Source: Mauremys mutica
Taxonomy: Eukaryota; Chordata; Testudines; Geoemydidae
Length of the DNA: 64,000 nucleotides
Assembly: GCF_020497125.1 (NCBI RefSeq)
Contig: NC_059082.1
Location: 26,744,965 to 26,808,964, forward strand
Reading direction: 5' to 3'
In this document: one piece after another, positions 10,920 to 22,137 of the stretch
Layout of the letters: every line of letters starts with the position of its first letter
How positions within the stretch are numbered: position 1 is the first letter of the stretch
The notes under the pieces: model-generated
The model's input: only the letters and a program-made list of their open reading frames with translations
What the model was told of the DNA's origin: nothing
The model's database searches: none
Made by a program: the position numbers and the translations under genes

Positions 10920-12640
10920 GAATGCCCCCGTTCTCTATAAGCTGCAGAGGGAGGTGAGCACAGGTCTGTTGAACATGAAGGTCAACAAGGGTCTCCAGCA
11001 TGTCTGTTTGCTGCTTGAGAAGTGCTAGTATCTCTTGCTGCACCTCTCTCTCCTTTCTCTGTGCTTTTCTCCTATCCTCTCAATCTCTGTCCATTCTGTC
11101 CACAAGGGTGATCCTTCAAGCCCTCTGCTTGGTATCCAAAGCACCAGAGGCTTACAAGATCTCTTGGAACATGTCATCCCATGTCCTCTTCCTTCTCCTC
11201 CTTATCTGGCTGAGCTGCTCTGCTTGTGTGGTTGGAGAAACCCTCCCAAGGCCACATTTCCACTTGCAAAAGATACAATGCACAGAGGTACTATTGTGAG
11301 TGTTTTCACAAGATCAACAGAAACTTGGTATATACACTGAACTTGCTTGCTCGATCCACACAAGTTACAAACACTACATTCTCACTTCTCCTTGGGATTC
11401 ATGCAGCATGGCTGCAGTGCCAGGGTGGGGGTGGGGTTGGAACAATAAAGCAGGGTAGCTCATGGGCATAAGTATATGTAGATAGGGCAATTGAACTGAA
11501 TACTGGCACCGTTTTCCACAGGCAGTGGTGATTTTAGCTGAATCTCACTCCTGAATGGAGGCTGAAAGGGGACAGCTCCGGCACATGTCCAGCTGCAGAC
11601 CAGGTCTATATGCTGCTAGCCTGTGTGCTGCAGTGGTGCCTGCTTAATAATTGCTGAGTGACATGGGAAAGTCAGAAGAAATAAGTCAGCCCTCCCCTGA
11701 AATCTTCAGCTGCAGATTGCAGACTACATCCAGGAGTCTCCTCGAGATCTCTATGGAGGATTCACAAGACATACCAGTGCACATAACAGGGCCGCCCAGA
11801 GGATTCAGGGGGCATGGGGCAAAGCAATTTCAGGGGCCCCTTCCATAAAAAAAGTTGCAATACTATAGAATACTATATTCTCATGGGGGCCCCTGCAGGA
11901 CCCGGGGCAAATTGCCCCACTTGCCTCCCCACCCCGGGCAGCCCTGGCACATAAACCAACTCGTCTGCAGGGCCCCCTCTGCCTAACTGTGCAGATGAAT
12001 GAGAAGCAGATAGAAACTCTACCTCCATTGGTTATTTCACTACCTCTTCTAGCACGATTAAAAAAAGAGTAAATGAACAGATGTGCCCCTTAAATATCAA
12101 AGCAAGCTGCACACTTACCAGAAGTTCCTTCCCCTGCATCAGGCTCACCTATGCTGGACGGTAGGGACAGACCAGGCTGCTCTGGCGTCAAAAACAGGTC
12201 CTAGCTTGCCGCACCACTGGATGCCCCCGTCACCTGTACCCCATAGTCCTCCTCTTCCTCTGTTCACTTCAGGGGCCTGTGACTCCAGCTCCCCTAAAAT
12301 ATCCATGTGGCTCGTGGTGGTGGTGGTGGTAGGGTCTGTGCTGATGATGGCATGCAGCAATTTGTAAAAGCGGCACATCTGCAATGGTCAGCCTCTTTTG
12401 CCTTCTGGTGCACCTGCCATGGGCCCTTGGCTTTCACGCAGCACTGCTGCAGATCCCTCTTGTAGCCCTCCCCTCCCCCTGCCCCAAGTGATCTGCTCAT
12501 AGATATCGATGTTTCTACGTCTGAATTGGAGCTGTGACTGCACAGCCTCTTCTCCCCACACCTCCAGGGGATCCACCATCTCCTGTATACTCCACACATC
12601 TGCAGCATGGAGCTGGCCTGGTCAGCTGGGCAGTTACTAG
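10920..12640 (-). pseudogene. Harbinger Myb/SANT-like DNA-binding protein remnant
   Basis: Harbinger elements encode a second protein with a Myb/SANT/MADF-like trihelix that recruits the transposase to DNA. On the minus strand, starting near 12600, I read VEYTGDG in one frame, then WGEEAVQSQLQFRRRNIDIY in a second. It resumes as GYKRDLQQCCVKAKG, then QVHQKAKEADHCRC, and finally CRFYKLLHAII. This order (WGEE...L..RRN..IY / GY.RD..QC..K.K / Y....A / C.FY..L..I) is the trihelix pattern. Near 10930-11043 a QQEILALLKQQTDMLETLV coiled-coil end is visible. Frameshifts and the 11787-11946 hAT insertion interrupt it. Confidence 0.72.
11787..11946. mobile_element. Short hAT element nested in Harbinger, TSD GCACATAA
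   Basis: Termini CAGGGCCGCCC and GGGCAGCCCTG are inverted with one mismatch. GCACATAA flanks both ends (11779-11786 and 11947-11954). At 160 bp it carries no gene. Its ends resemble, but are not identical to, those of the element at 8662. Confidence 0.92.
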
Positions 12641-12931
12641 GTGAACTCTCCATGCCCAGCAAGCAGGAAATGGAAATTCAAAAATCTGCAGGGCTTTAAA
12701 AGGGGAGGGGCTTGTATCTGTATCTGGGCAGCGGAGTTCAAAACAGTGACCAGAGTGGTCATGGTGGGGCATTGTGGGACACCTCCGGGAGGCCACTAAA
12801 GTCAACGTAAGTAACACAGCATCTACACTGACATTGTGTCAACCTAAGCACTATGCTTCTTGAGGAGGTGGAATTATTAAGTTGGCAAAGTGGGTGAATT
12901 ACATCAGTGGGAGTGACATTTTAGTGTAGAT

Positions 12932-13117
12932 CAGGGGTTCTCAAACTGGGGGTTGTGAGCTGTCAGCCTCCACCCTCAAACCCCACTTTACCTCCAGCAT
13001 TTATAATAGTATTAAATATAAAAAGTATTTTTAATTTATAAGGAGGTGTGTGGGGGGTCATACTCAAAGGCTTGGTGTGTGAAAGGGGTCACTAACACAA
13101 AAGTTTGAGAACCCATG
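12932..13117. mobile_element. hAT element (CAGGGGTTCTCAAACT ends) nested in Harbinger
   Basis: Left end CAGGGGTTCTCAAACT, right end AAGTTTGAGAACCCATG. Flanks are GTGTAGAT (12924-12931) and GTGTAGTT (13118-13125), an 8-bp duplication with one change. The interior includes GAGCTGTCAGCCTCCACCCT and CTCCAGCATTTATAAT, which is a widespread internally deleted amniote hAT. Confidence 0.88.
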
Positions 13118-13230
13118 GTGTAGTTGCTTACAGAGTTAGGTCAACATAAGTGGCCTTGTGGCACCTTAGCTCTGTAGTGTAGACCAGGACTAAATGTTGA
13201 GTTCGCAAGATTTGCTGACAGTTCATGATC

Positions 13231-13290
13231 AGGGGACTAGACTAGATGACTTTGAGGTCCCTTCCAACCCTACATTTCTATGATTCTATC
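13231..13290 (+). repeat. CR1 LINE or CR1-tailed SINE 3' end
   Basis: GACTAGATGAC..TTGAGGTCCCTTCCAACCC followed by TTTCTATGATTCTAT is the 3' tail shared by CR1 LINEs and CR1-mobilised tRNA-derived SINEs of reptiles. Only about 60 bp remains, so the two cannot be separated. Confidence 0.75.
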
Positions 13291-14011
13291 TTATTAGCAC
13301 TCTCAGGCTTTTTTAAATAGCGACCATTCATTTAAAATAAGCCCTGATCTTAAATTCAGAAACCAAAAGGGTGATCGGTAGCCAGGACATAAGCTGAAGC
13401 ACACTTAACTGGTGAACAACACACCAATTGCCTTCCCTGAAAATACACCCAGTTCAGAAGCTGATCTGGCAAAAGCAACGACCACTGGGAATAAGACCTT
13501 GATTAGAAGGAAAAATTCTGCCCAAACTGGCTAAAAGGGCTTTGCAGTTAATGCTGATGGGGACAGATTCTAACCCCAGGAAGCAAATCTTTGGATCTTC
13601 AATGGACACAGTAAGTTTTGTGCTTTAATAGGTCTCACTAAAAGAGGAAAGGTTAGATTTTGTTCAGCTCCTGGCACAAAGTTGTTTTTCAGTGCCAGTA
13701 TCTGGGTCTGCAGAGATCCGACAGTCCAAAATTCAGCCTACGCTTGATACTTGTTCATGATCCTTATGGCTATGCCTGAATTTACTCCAGGCTCTGGCAG
13801 GCTATGTTCAGTCAAAAGCCCCGAAGACCACACTCAAAAGTCATATCAAATGAATCATGCCTGGCATGGCATGATAAAAAGAATCTTAAGGCCAGGGGGT
13901 CTGCCCAGACCTAGGTGTAATGAAGGATCAATTGCCAATTGTTGTCAAGCACCAAAGCCACCAGGGCCAACGAGGCACTACTAGATATTAACTCAAGCTC
14001 TCACTTATTGG
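13291..14011. other. Intergenic, nothing recognised
   Basis: No exon, RNA gene or clear repeat is seen between the CR1-type tail and the next hAT element. Confidence 0.5.
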
Positions 14012-14750
14012 TAGGGCCCTACCAAATTCACAGCTGGCCTCCCCCATGAGTCTTGTGTGTACTTTCACCCTATACTAGACCGATACCATAGGGAAGACCG
14101 GCATTTCTCAAATTGGGGGTCCTGATCCAAAAAGGGGGCTGCAGGGTTTGCAAGTTATTGTAGGGGGATTGTGGTATTGCCACCCTTACTTCTGTGCTGC
14201 CTTGAGCTGGGTGGCCAGAAAGTGGCAGCTGCTGGCCAGGTGTCCAGCCCCAAAGGCAGCGCCGCGCCAGCAGCAGCGCAGAAGTAAGGGTGGCACTACC
14301 ATATCATGTCACTCCTATTTCTGCGCTGCTGCCTTCAAAGCTGGATGGCTGGAGAGTGGCAGCTGCTGGCCGAGGGTCCAGTTCTGCAGGCAGCAGTGCA
14401 GAAGTAAGGGTAGCAATACCATACCACGCCAGCCTTACTTCTGTGCTGGGGCTGATGGTGGCAGTGCCTTCAGAGCTGGACTCCCAGCCAGCAGCTGCCA
14501 CTCTCCAGCTGCCCAGCTCTAAATGCAGCACCACTGCCAGCAGCAGCGCAGAAGTAAGGGTGGCAATACCATGACCCCCCCACACACAATAACCTTGCAA
14601 TCACCCCACAACCCCTTTTTGGGTCAGGACCCCTATAGTTACAATACCATGAAATTTCAGATTTAAATACCTGAAATAATGAAATTTACAATTTTTAAAA
14701 TCCTGACTATGAAATTGACCAAAATGGCCCATGAATTTGGTAGGGCCCTA
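14012..14750. mobile_element. TAGGG-end hAT element, copy 1, TSD CTTATTGG
   Basis: Left end TAGGGCCCTACCAAATTCA and right end TGAATTTGGTAGGGCCCTA are perfect inverted repeats of 19 bp. CTTATTGG flanks both sides exactly (14004-14011 and 14751-14758). The 8-bp duplication implies hAT-type integration, although the ends are not the usual CA..TG. The core (about 14160-14570) is GC-rich and built from repeated blocks around GCAGCAGCGCAGAAGTAAGG in both orientations. No transposase is present. Copies 2 and 3 lie at 25113 and 55479. Confidence 0.92.
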
Positions 14751-14893
14751 CTTATTGGATCTCTTGATTCTGTACAAGAAAAAAGCTGGTGGGAAAGTAT
14801 ATGAAAGATCCATGTGGGCAAGTCTTGGGAGACCCACTTTTTGGCTGAATGTTTCTAAGTCAGGAACTGAACCACTGACTTCTAAGTGCCTAA

Positions 14894-15132
14894 AGGCTCG
14901 TCTACACTGCACACCATGGGGGCATGATTTCTAAATCACGCTAATGTGTCTTGCACTAACCGGTCCATGTAGACCCTGCTGGTGCCCACTGAAAGTTCCT
15001 TAGGACACTTTAACATAGTGCTATGGAACTTTCAGTGTACACCAGCAGTCTACACAGACCAGCCAGTGCGTGAAAGTGCTTTAGAAATCACACCTCGGTA
15101 GTGCACATAATCCCAAGGGGTACACAAGCCCT
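14894..15132. mobile_element. Foldback MITE, Harbinger-like ends
   Basis: The left half from GGCTCGTCTACACTGCAC and the right half ending GGGTACACAAGCCCT are imperfect inverted copies along most of their length. For example, CTGCTGGTGCCCACTGAAAG on the left matches CTTTCAGTGTACACCAGCAG on the right. TAA precedes the left end. The TCTACACTGCA motif is shared with other MITEs in the window and with the Harbinger terminus. Exact ends are uncertain by a few bases. Confidence 0.65.
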
Positions 15133-18100
15133 CAGTTACTTTTGAAAATGGGATTTAAGCACTTATGAAAATTTTACCCCAAGTACCTGGAATTGAGACT
15201 TCCCACTCTAGCATGCTTTCCTTCAAAAAGTGAGATGATATATGGTTATCCACCACCTGTGAAAAGCCTTTATACCTCTAGGAAGCAGGACTGTCTAGAC
15301 CTTTCAAATGTGATCCCATGTAACCAAGGGAAAACCAGGGGAGAGTTTACACATGAAATTTGGCTCATTGCACATAGTGTACATCATCCAAACAGGCTTA
15401 CGAGCAGTTGAATCTCCAGACAATTGTTACTTTAACTTATAACCCGAAGCTTGTGTATTCCATCTTAGAATAAAAAGGTTCTTCTGATACTTGTGGCTAT
15501 ATGGTTTCCTAGGTGAATTATCTCTCTGATGGAAACAATGTGGCTTTAAAAAAAAACAAAAACTGTACCTCCACTTTTGACATATCTATATGATAATTAA
15601 ATCCACCTCTAGCTCTGACAGTGCTTTGACCATGACATGACCATTGACAGGAAATCTTTACTTCCCTTCCTTCCAGTATCATAAACCACTATACTAACTT
15701 GTATACAGTCTAGGGTATGTAGACCACGCAAATAGTCCATGGATCTGTTTCAACAGATAAATCTTAGGAATTTATAATGAAGGACAAATTTGGATGTGTA
15801 CGCCCTACGCAGATCTAGAGAGGTCTTGCATTCGCTTAGACACCAAATACTAGTGTCTCCATCTAGAAGTGTACATCTTTACAAACTACCTTTCTCTGAG
15901 GGGCTAGAGGCCCCACAACTGTCAATGCCTCCCCCTGCCTTTTTTTTTTTTTTTTTTTAAGGAAAGTAAAACTGAATATATTCTAAAGAAGTGTTGAAGA
16001 GACAAATGGTCTGTGACCATCATATTGTATAGCCAAGTTCATTTAGTTCACCTTGACTGGATTTTTTTCAAGTCCAGGACGGGATAAAGAATGGCTTTTT
16101 TGATCAATTCAAACTGTAAATCTCCCTAGATTATCTTCAAAACTCAGCAATTTATAGTTTTCTGTGACTGGGAAAGTCTGATTCTGCTGTTGTGGCTACT
16201 GGTGCTTCAAGATATGAAAACTATGGTTTCTACCTCCTAAACTATGATCTGAGCGTTGCTGGTAGTGTTGGATTGTACTCTGCCTTCCATTCTGCCTCTG
16301 CACCATAATGTGCCTCAGATCCATGTTTTTAGGACTTGCTTCTATCAAACTAGAAAGTTATGATAATTAAAGACATCCAGTGTTCCTTCTAGCTTCCTTG
16401 AAGGCTGGAGGTATGTTTGTGTTAAGAGGCTACTGAACTGATCTTGCTTTTAGAGCAAGGGCCGAAGGCTAGAACCCAAGTACAATTCCTCTATAAGGCT
16501 GAAGTCACAGGCACCCTTTGCTACTTCATATGATGAAAGGCACCCACACGAAAAAACTTAACAAATCTGCCACAAAAGCCACCATAATGGAGAACAGATT
16601 ATAACAGCTGATTTTGGGTTTAGTGTCCAAGATATCTATGTACATGGACCAACATTTTCAAACTTGTTTTTGTAAAGTTAGACACCCTAATTCCTCATTT
16701 ACACACCTAAATAGTGGCCTATTTTCAGAGACCTGCGGGTGCACAATACCTTTAAAAATCAGGCCACTTCTTTGAGTGCCTAAATGTAAATTTAGGGCCT
16801 AATTTCAGGAAAATCAAGTATGAAATATTTGGATAATATCAAGATCTATACGGAGGCTGCTGAAGCCTCAGCATCAAGGAAACCTAGGCTTAGATATACT
16901 CAAGCTAGTGCTTTTAATCACCTTACGTGAACTAATGTTTCCTAGTTCTATTCACCTTTCTTCAAAATTAGTAACTTTCCCTTCTGCTTTCTTTATGTGA
17001 GATGGGAACTGTAATGAAAAAGTGAGACTGAGCCACTGATTCATAGAATCTTTGCTGCTTTGATTGACTAGATAAAATGTCATGTTAAAGGGAATCACAC
17101 GAAGACCTTCTTTCGGACATTCACACCATGCTGGCTGCACATCCCCCCTAAAGGAAAAAAAGCTGTTTAATGAATAAAAACGTTTTAGAAGTACGAAGAC
17201 AACTGAATTCAATTAGCAGATATATCCTGGGGAAATCAGATTAGTTACCAAAAATAAAGCCATTTACACACTTGTAGGTCTACAAGGACAAATTTAAAAG
17301 AAAACAGGAACCACGTTTTTAAGTGCTTATAGGTCATTTTCCCCATTTTCAGTTCACAGTTAGGCATCTAAATCCCTATTTAGGCACCTGAAAAGGTTAT
17401 CTGGCTTCCAGAGGTGCAGAGCTCCCACTGATAATCTAATAATTCTTTTTGCACCCAACTGTACAATTTAATTCTAAGAGCAAGCAGTGATGTCAAAATC
17501 TTGAAAACAATACATCAAAGCATGCTCAGGAATTCCTCAGATCAATTGCTCAGTTGGAGAAAGAAGAGCTTCAAGCATATATTCCTTACACTGCACAACC
17601 TCTGAATGAAAGATGTGGCTGGCAGGCCTTTTAATATAAATCTTAGTCCAACCAGTTAAAAAAATAAATCTATTTTCAAAGATCTGTCCACTAAAAATTA
17701 AAAACTATCTATATTGACAGTGTTAACAGACCATAAAAATCAGATTTGCCAAGCACGTTTTGAAAACTTATTAGTTATCTTCAGTGAATTTTATATTGTC
17801 AGATAAAATGTCAGAAAGTGAATTTATTTTTCACAAGATCAAGCCAACTAAAGATCTACCTTATATACCTTCACAGTTATTAGCTTAATTTTTAAACATA
17901 ACAGCAGAGAAGGAGTTTAAAATACTTTGATCAGAAATAAGAAACAGAATAAAGATAATTTTAGAGCTTTATCTTAAAAAGAGTGTTTTCACGGACAAAT
18001 TTTCTTCTATTTACTGCATGAAGCTCAAATTGGGAGATGTGGATAACACTTTCTGGTGTATTCATAATGCAGTTATTCTTGTTATAATGGTATCTGTGGT

Positions 18101-18230
18101 GAAAGATAGAAAAAGTAGGAAGCAGCAGCATTTGTATACTCCTTTTGCTTTGAGTTTAAAAAGCAGGCGAACCTTCAAGATAATTTCATCAAGTCTATTT
18201 ATTAATGCATTTCAAGTTTCAAAAAAACCA
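15133..18230. other. Intergenic gap between MITE and ADAM10 3' end
   Basis: It is mostly unique AT-rich sequence. A poly(T) run lies near 15942-15960. At 16640-16810 and 17330-17420 are diverged pieces with CACCTAAAT / TTTTCA blocks like the repeat at 53227. No exon is recognised; the 86-codon minus-strand frame near 16952-17212 matches nothing I know. Confidence 0.5.
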
Positions 18231-20347
18231 TACATATCTTTGCACAATACTTTATTTTTTGCAATTTTAGTAAAAATTTCCAAAGTGAACAAAAAAAGAT
18301 ACTGTATAAAACACAGTGGACATTAAATTGACAGTAGTATTAGATCTCGTTTGTCTTGATCTCTTTTGTTTTACCACATTTTGACTTGCAGTGGAGAGTT
18401 CAGTGCACTTTCTCTTTTCAGAAAACATTTAACTTAGACTCAAAATAAAATAGGGCAGCATGTATCTGCTGAAACCCCACCACAGGATAACACTACGAGC
18501 GAAAAATTTACATGTCCCAAAGGTTATCACACTCAAGAAGTTACTAAGAACTCTTGCTGAATTAAAGTCACCATTTTAGAAACGCAAACCCACTTCCAGT
18601 CTTTGCACAGTCTGAAAACAAATGTATTTAAAATGATTTAAAAGCAACTACATACATTTCTAACTTATTAAGATTGTTTGGAATTATTTATAGTCTATGG
18701 GGTTTCATGTACAAAATTTGTCTCTAAACCATGTACAAAAAGCTGTATTTTGAAAAAAGTCACCACATACTGTACAAGTTTACAAGGAAGAGATCCCATT
18801 ATATTCTGTAATATTTTTGGCCTTGCTGGCTTGCGTCACATTATGAGAATGATTGTGTAAACTTTATACTCTTAAAAAAACAAAACCAAAAAAGAAAGCC
18901 TGTCCAACCCTTAATAAGTTTTCTCCTAAGCAAAGCCAGGAAAATTATAGCCATTTGCCTCTAATTAGCTTGCAGCTTTTGGAAAACAAGCAATAAATAT
19001 GTCACAAGCTTAAACTTTTGTAATGCCCCTTTCATTTCTGCATAGCAGTAAGCATGTTAAGACATTAAATGCTTTTGTTTTCTTTTTTAAAAAAATGCCA
19101 ATTATTTACATTCGTACTACAAACTTTGGAATGGGACATTGTGCTGTTTGAACTTCACTACTGTTATAAAATATTTAAGGGAAAATCAGTTGGCCTAACT
19201 ACAATTTTAAGTCAGCTACAGTAGGTGGAATATTACTGTATTTTAGTGGTTATTCATTAACAGTATCATGCTGGAAAGTTATCTAAATATTTGATAAATT
19301 AAAAAATAGAAACTACACTTTTCATCCTTCCCATTTCTTCAGAATCATGAACGTAATTACCACACTACGAATATCTGAACAACCCAAATAAACCGGTTGC
19401 AGTCCTTAAAACAAGTTGTATAACAGGCATATTTCTCTGCCAAAGCATGGAAATATTTCATCCAACTCTTCATTATTTAACAGAATAATCAGACGAAAAT
19501 TAAAAATACTTATGCTGAACTACAAGAAATCAGACATTTATATAAAATGTAATTTTGAAACATTCTGGCATATGCGAAGTTTGCACACTTGTTGCATGTA
19601 TTCCAAAAAGAGGATTCAAACTTGTGTGCTGTGTCTTAGCAGCTGTTTGATAAAAGATGAAATGAGTACTTGAACCAACTCTGATCCTAATAAAAAAAGT
19701 TTGAATTGATTCAAAACTGCTGTGTAAAGCATTACAGAATCCTTGACCATTATACACCTCCATCCTCTGTTATCCTGAGTAAGTCAATTAAACAGTAATT
19801 TCTTCATTAATAGCGGAAAAGTTTTATAATACAAAGAAACATCCATATTGCAATTCTTTTGTTTACAATTGCACACAGAAGTACGGGTGTACATTAGAAA
19901 TACATGTCTGCATATAACAATTTATATACATTGGCAGGTTATGTCTCCAATGTTGAGGTGGTCTAGCTTCCTACCCTTGATTGGCAGTTGAAAAATATAT
20001 ACATATATATTTTCAATTTGTGAATAAAAGTTTTACTAGAGCCAAGTTTGCCTGCAAGTGAAGAAAATGCAGCAATGAAGAGCAGAAAAGGGGGGAAAAA
20101 AACCATGATAATCTAAAGACTTTTGTGCCATTAGGTTAAAAATATCTGTAAGAAAATCACTTCTCTCTCTGGAAGGTCCAATAATTAAAAATTAAACTCC
20201 TCCACTTGTTTGAGGACATAACATCTTGCCTTTTTTTCTTCTATTTTTGTTTGAGAGTTGGACTGGGGACAGTGACTTAATAGGTTTTCTTTGGAGTGAA
20301 GTTTTCCCATTGTAGGCACTAGGAAGAACCAAGGCAAAAATCTGTAG
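18231..20347 (-). other. ADAM10: ADAM10 3' UTR
   Basis: AU-rich stretch directly after the ADAM10 stop codon, with no transposon recognised in about 2.1 kb. That length is in line with the long 3' UTR of ADAM10 in other vertebrates. The distal end is set by the poly(A) signal at 18251-18256. Shorter isoforms are possible; the stretch includes many U-rich and AUUUA-type tracts when read on the minus strand. Confidence 0.6.
18251..18256 (-). promoter_or_regulatory. ADAM10: Probable ADAM10 poly(A) signal (AATAAA)
   Basis: TTTATT on the plus strand gives AATAAA on the minus strand. Downstream on the minus strand follows GTATTGTGCAAAGATATGTA and then TGG with a run of seven T, a GU/U-rich element at the right distance for cleavage near 18231. 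Other AATAAA hexamers on this strand at 18198-18203 and 17823-17828 are alternatives. Confidence 0.5.
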
Positions 20348-20442
20348 TTAACGTCTCATGTGTCCCATCTGATAAGTCTCCCGGGGCCTCTGACGTGGTG
20401 GCTGTTGAGTTGTTTGTGGTGGTCTCCTCCTCTTTAAAGTGC
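20348..20442 (-). CDS. ADAM10: ADAM10 terminal coding exon 16 (cytoplasmic tail)
   Basis: ADAM10 is a membrane-anchored zinc metalloprotease (alpha-secretase, Notch and cadherin sheddase). This exon starts after a TTATAACAG acceptor on the minus strand and reads [18 protein letters not shown] then [13 protein letters not shown] before TAA (20348-20350). The basic/proline-rich tail contains SH3-binding PxxP patterns and an RRR basic cluster like the ER-retention signal described in mammals. It ends in the highly conserved QMGHMRR. Length and terminus match the vertebrate protein. All exons here are numbered assuming the 16-exon vertebrate gene. Confidence 0.97.
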
Positions 20443-21033
20443 CTGTTATAAACAGAGAAAAAACATGAGTTGGAGGAGGGGGAATCAAAGAATGCATTTT
20501 TAAAAGAATGACTGCCAATAAAATGAAGTACAATTCCAGGTTGGCAAATTAAATATGAAAGGATATTTTCATGCTTTGTGAAAAGCACAATATTTAAAAT
20601 TTCAAGAAGAAAAGTTTCAACAGACAACTACATGGTGTGAACATGTAATGTATTGTAAATAAACTGCTACATACGATGATTTTCTGACAGAAATGTGGTG
20701 TAGGGAGAAGGAGTAAAAGGAATTCTACGTTAGTAACTGCAACAACTACTGCTATACTTTCCACATATTCCATATGTTTGTAGGCCATATTTGGACTAGG
20801 AGGAAGTGAGATGTAATTTTATCTGGCTACACAGTAGACCAGATTTGAGAAATAGTTCTATGGGGTTATAACTGGCACGAAAAAAGCAACGCATGTAACC
20901 TTGTAGTTTCACAGTGCCAGACTACAGAACTAGCGCTACAGTTTCTCAACCCTTGAAAAGGGCAAGGCATATAGTTGAGAATACAGGCTCTACCTTCTCA
21001 CTTCTGTTGTCTTAATCACTTGGATGTACTTAC
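20443..21033. other. ADAM10: ADAM10 intron 15
   Basis: Short intron (591 bp) with GT-AG ends on the minus strand; nothing else recognised. Confidence 0.8.
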
Positions 21034-21160
21034 CTGGGAGTGGTTTAGGAGGCGGCAACTTTGGATTACTGCTCGGAGTATGAACACTGCATATTTTAAT
21101 GAATCCAGCCATTAACATGATCAGAGCAATTCCCATAAGCAATACTGCCCACCAGTGAGC
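21034..21160 (-). CDS. ADAM10: ADAM10 exon 15 (transmembrane helix)
   Basis: Acceptor GTGTTTTAG, donor GTAAGT on the minus strand. It reads [20 protein letters not shown] then [18 protein letters not shown] and KPLP. The first 23 residues or so are the single membrane-spanning helix, followed by the start of the cytoplasmic tail with a PPPKPLP proline cluster. One base is left over and joins exon 16 to make Gly. The 42 codons agree with the vertebrate exon. A large palindrome lies 536 bp upstream in the preceding intron. Confidence 0.97.
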
Positions 21161-21695
21161 CTAAAACACATTACAAAACAAGGTTTAAAAAAAAAAAGAC
21201 AGTACATTGTTACATTTATTTGGCTGAATTCTGTAAGGTTTCCCATACAATGAAATATACTAACAAGTTACATAAAATAAATCAGTGGCATTAATGAATG
21301 TATCTAATAATCCATTTAAACATGGCTAGGAATTTATTGCATCTCATATGGGTGAACACAGACACTAAACTCCCCCAACTTGATAATAGCTTTTTTGAGC
21401 TCTAGCATTGTTGTTTCACTTAATGATTAATTCTATTGCTATTTTATTATAGTAAAACTTATAGAAGTCTCAAATCTTCCAGTGCCAGCTATTTATAAAA
21501 GCCAGCACCTCCCATGGATTTGGCAGACATATTCCAAGGCAGTGAGTAAATCAATTCACACACTGCAAGAAAAAGTCAAAAGAAAAAGGACAAAGGATTA
21601 AGTTGCTGTATTGCAGCTTGGGCACAATTAAGCAATTAGGTAAGAATTTGCGTATTTTTTCAGAGCTCTTAGCTGACAAACTGGCCTTTGCTTTG

Positions 21696-22137
21696 CATGC
21701 AGAAAGTAATGAAATCTAGCCATAAAGTAAAATTCAGTTACAACTAATGTTTTGTCATTTTTTCATAATAGAAGACTGCAGAAATTGACTCTTAAATGCT
21801 GTTGCAATGGAAGTAAATATACCCTAGGGAGAATACACAAAAATATAGTCCATGGAAGGAAAGGGAAGATTTAAAACAAGTTCTCCCTCCACTTCTGAAA
21901 CATAATTTTATATATAATTTATAAAAATTATGTTTCAGAAGTGGAGGGAGAACTTGTTTTAAATCTTCCCTTTCCTTCCATGGACTATATTTGTGTGTAT
22001 TCTCCCTAGGGTATATTTACTTCCATTGCAACAGCATTTAAGAGTCAATTTCTGCAGTCTTCTGTTATGAAAAAATGACAAAACATTAGTTGTAACTGAA
22101 TTTTACTTTATGGCTAGATTTCATTACTTTCTGCATG
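21696..22137. repeat. Near-perfect 440 bp palindrome
   Basis: Left arm starts CATGCAGAAAGTAATGAAAT at 21696; right arm ends ATTTCATTACTTTCTGCATG at 22137. Reading inward the arms match base for base for about 205-210 bp with only a few differences (for example ATAATAGAAG against ATAACAGAAG, and CACAAAAATA against CACACAAATA). The centre is AT-rich around 21909-21925. No terminal motif, target duplication or coding sequence identifies it as a known transposon. On its right flank is an (AAT)n/(AT)n run. Confidence 0.95.

Larger units (their letters stand above)
9261..13190 (+). mobile_element. Decayed Harbinger (PIF) transposon, TSD TAA
   Basis: Inverted termini are GTGCAGGTCTACACTACA at the left and TGTAGTGTAGACCAGGAC at the right, flanked by TAA (9258-9260 and 13191-13193), the 3-bp target preference of Harbinger elements. 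The plus strand carries a broken DDE transposase (about 9750-10330). The minus strand carries a broken Myb/SANT-like gene (about 10920-12640). This two-gene divergent content is the hallmark of vertebrate Harbinger transposons. Three hAT copies are inserted in it (10418-10801, 11787-11946, 12932-13117), which makes it the oldest of the group. The third catalytic region of the transposase is missing, so it cannot move by itself. Confidence 0.88.

Noticed and set aside
10405..11043. 212-codon minus-strand frame
   Set aside because: It crosses the end of a nested hAT (10418-10801) into the Harbinger Myb-like remnant. Only the first part (QQEILALLKQQ..) is real transposon protein.
16430..16500. 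Possible tRNA/MIR-like head (GTTAAGAGGC..TACAATTCCT)
   Set aside because: The match is short and gapped, with no downstream core to support it.
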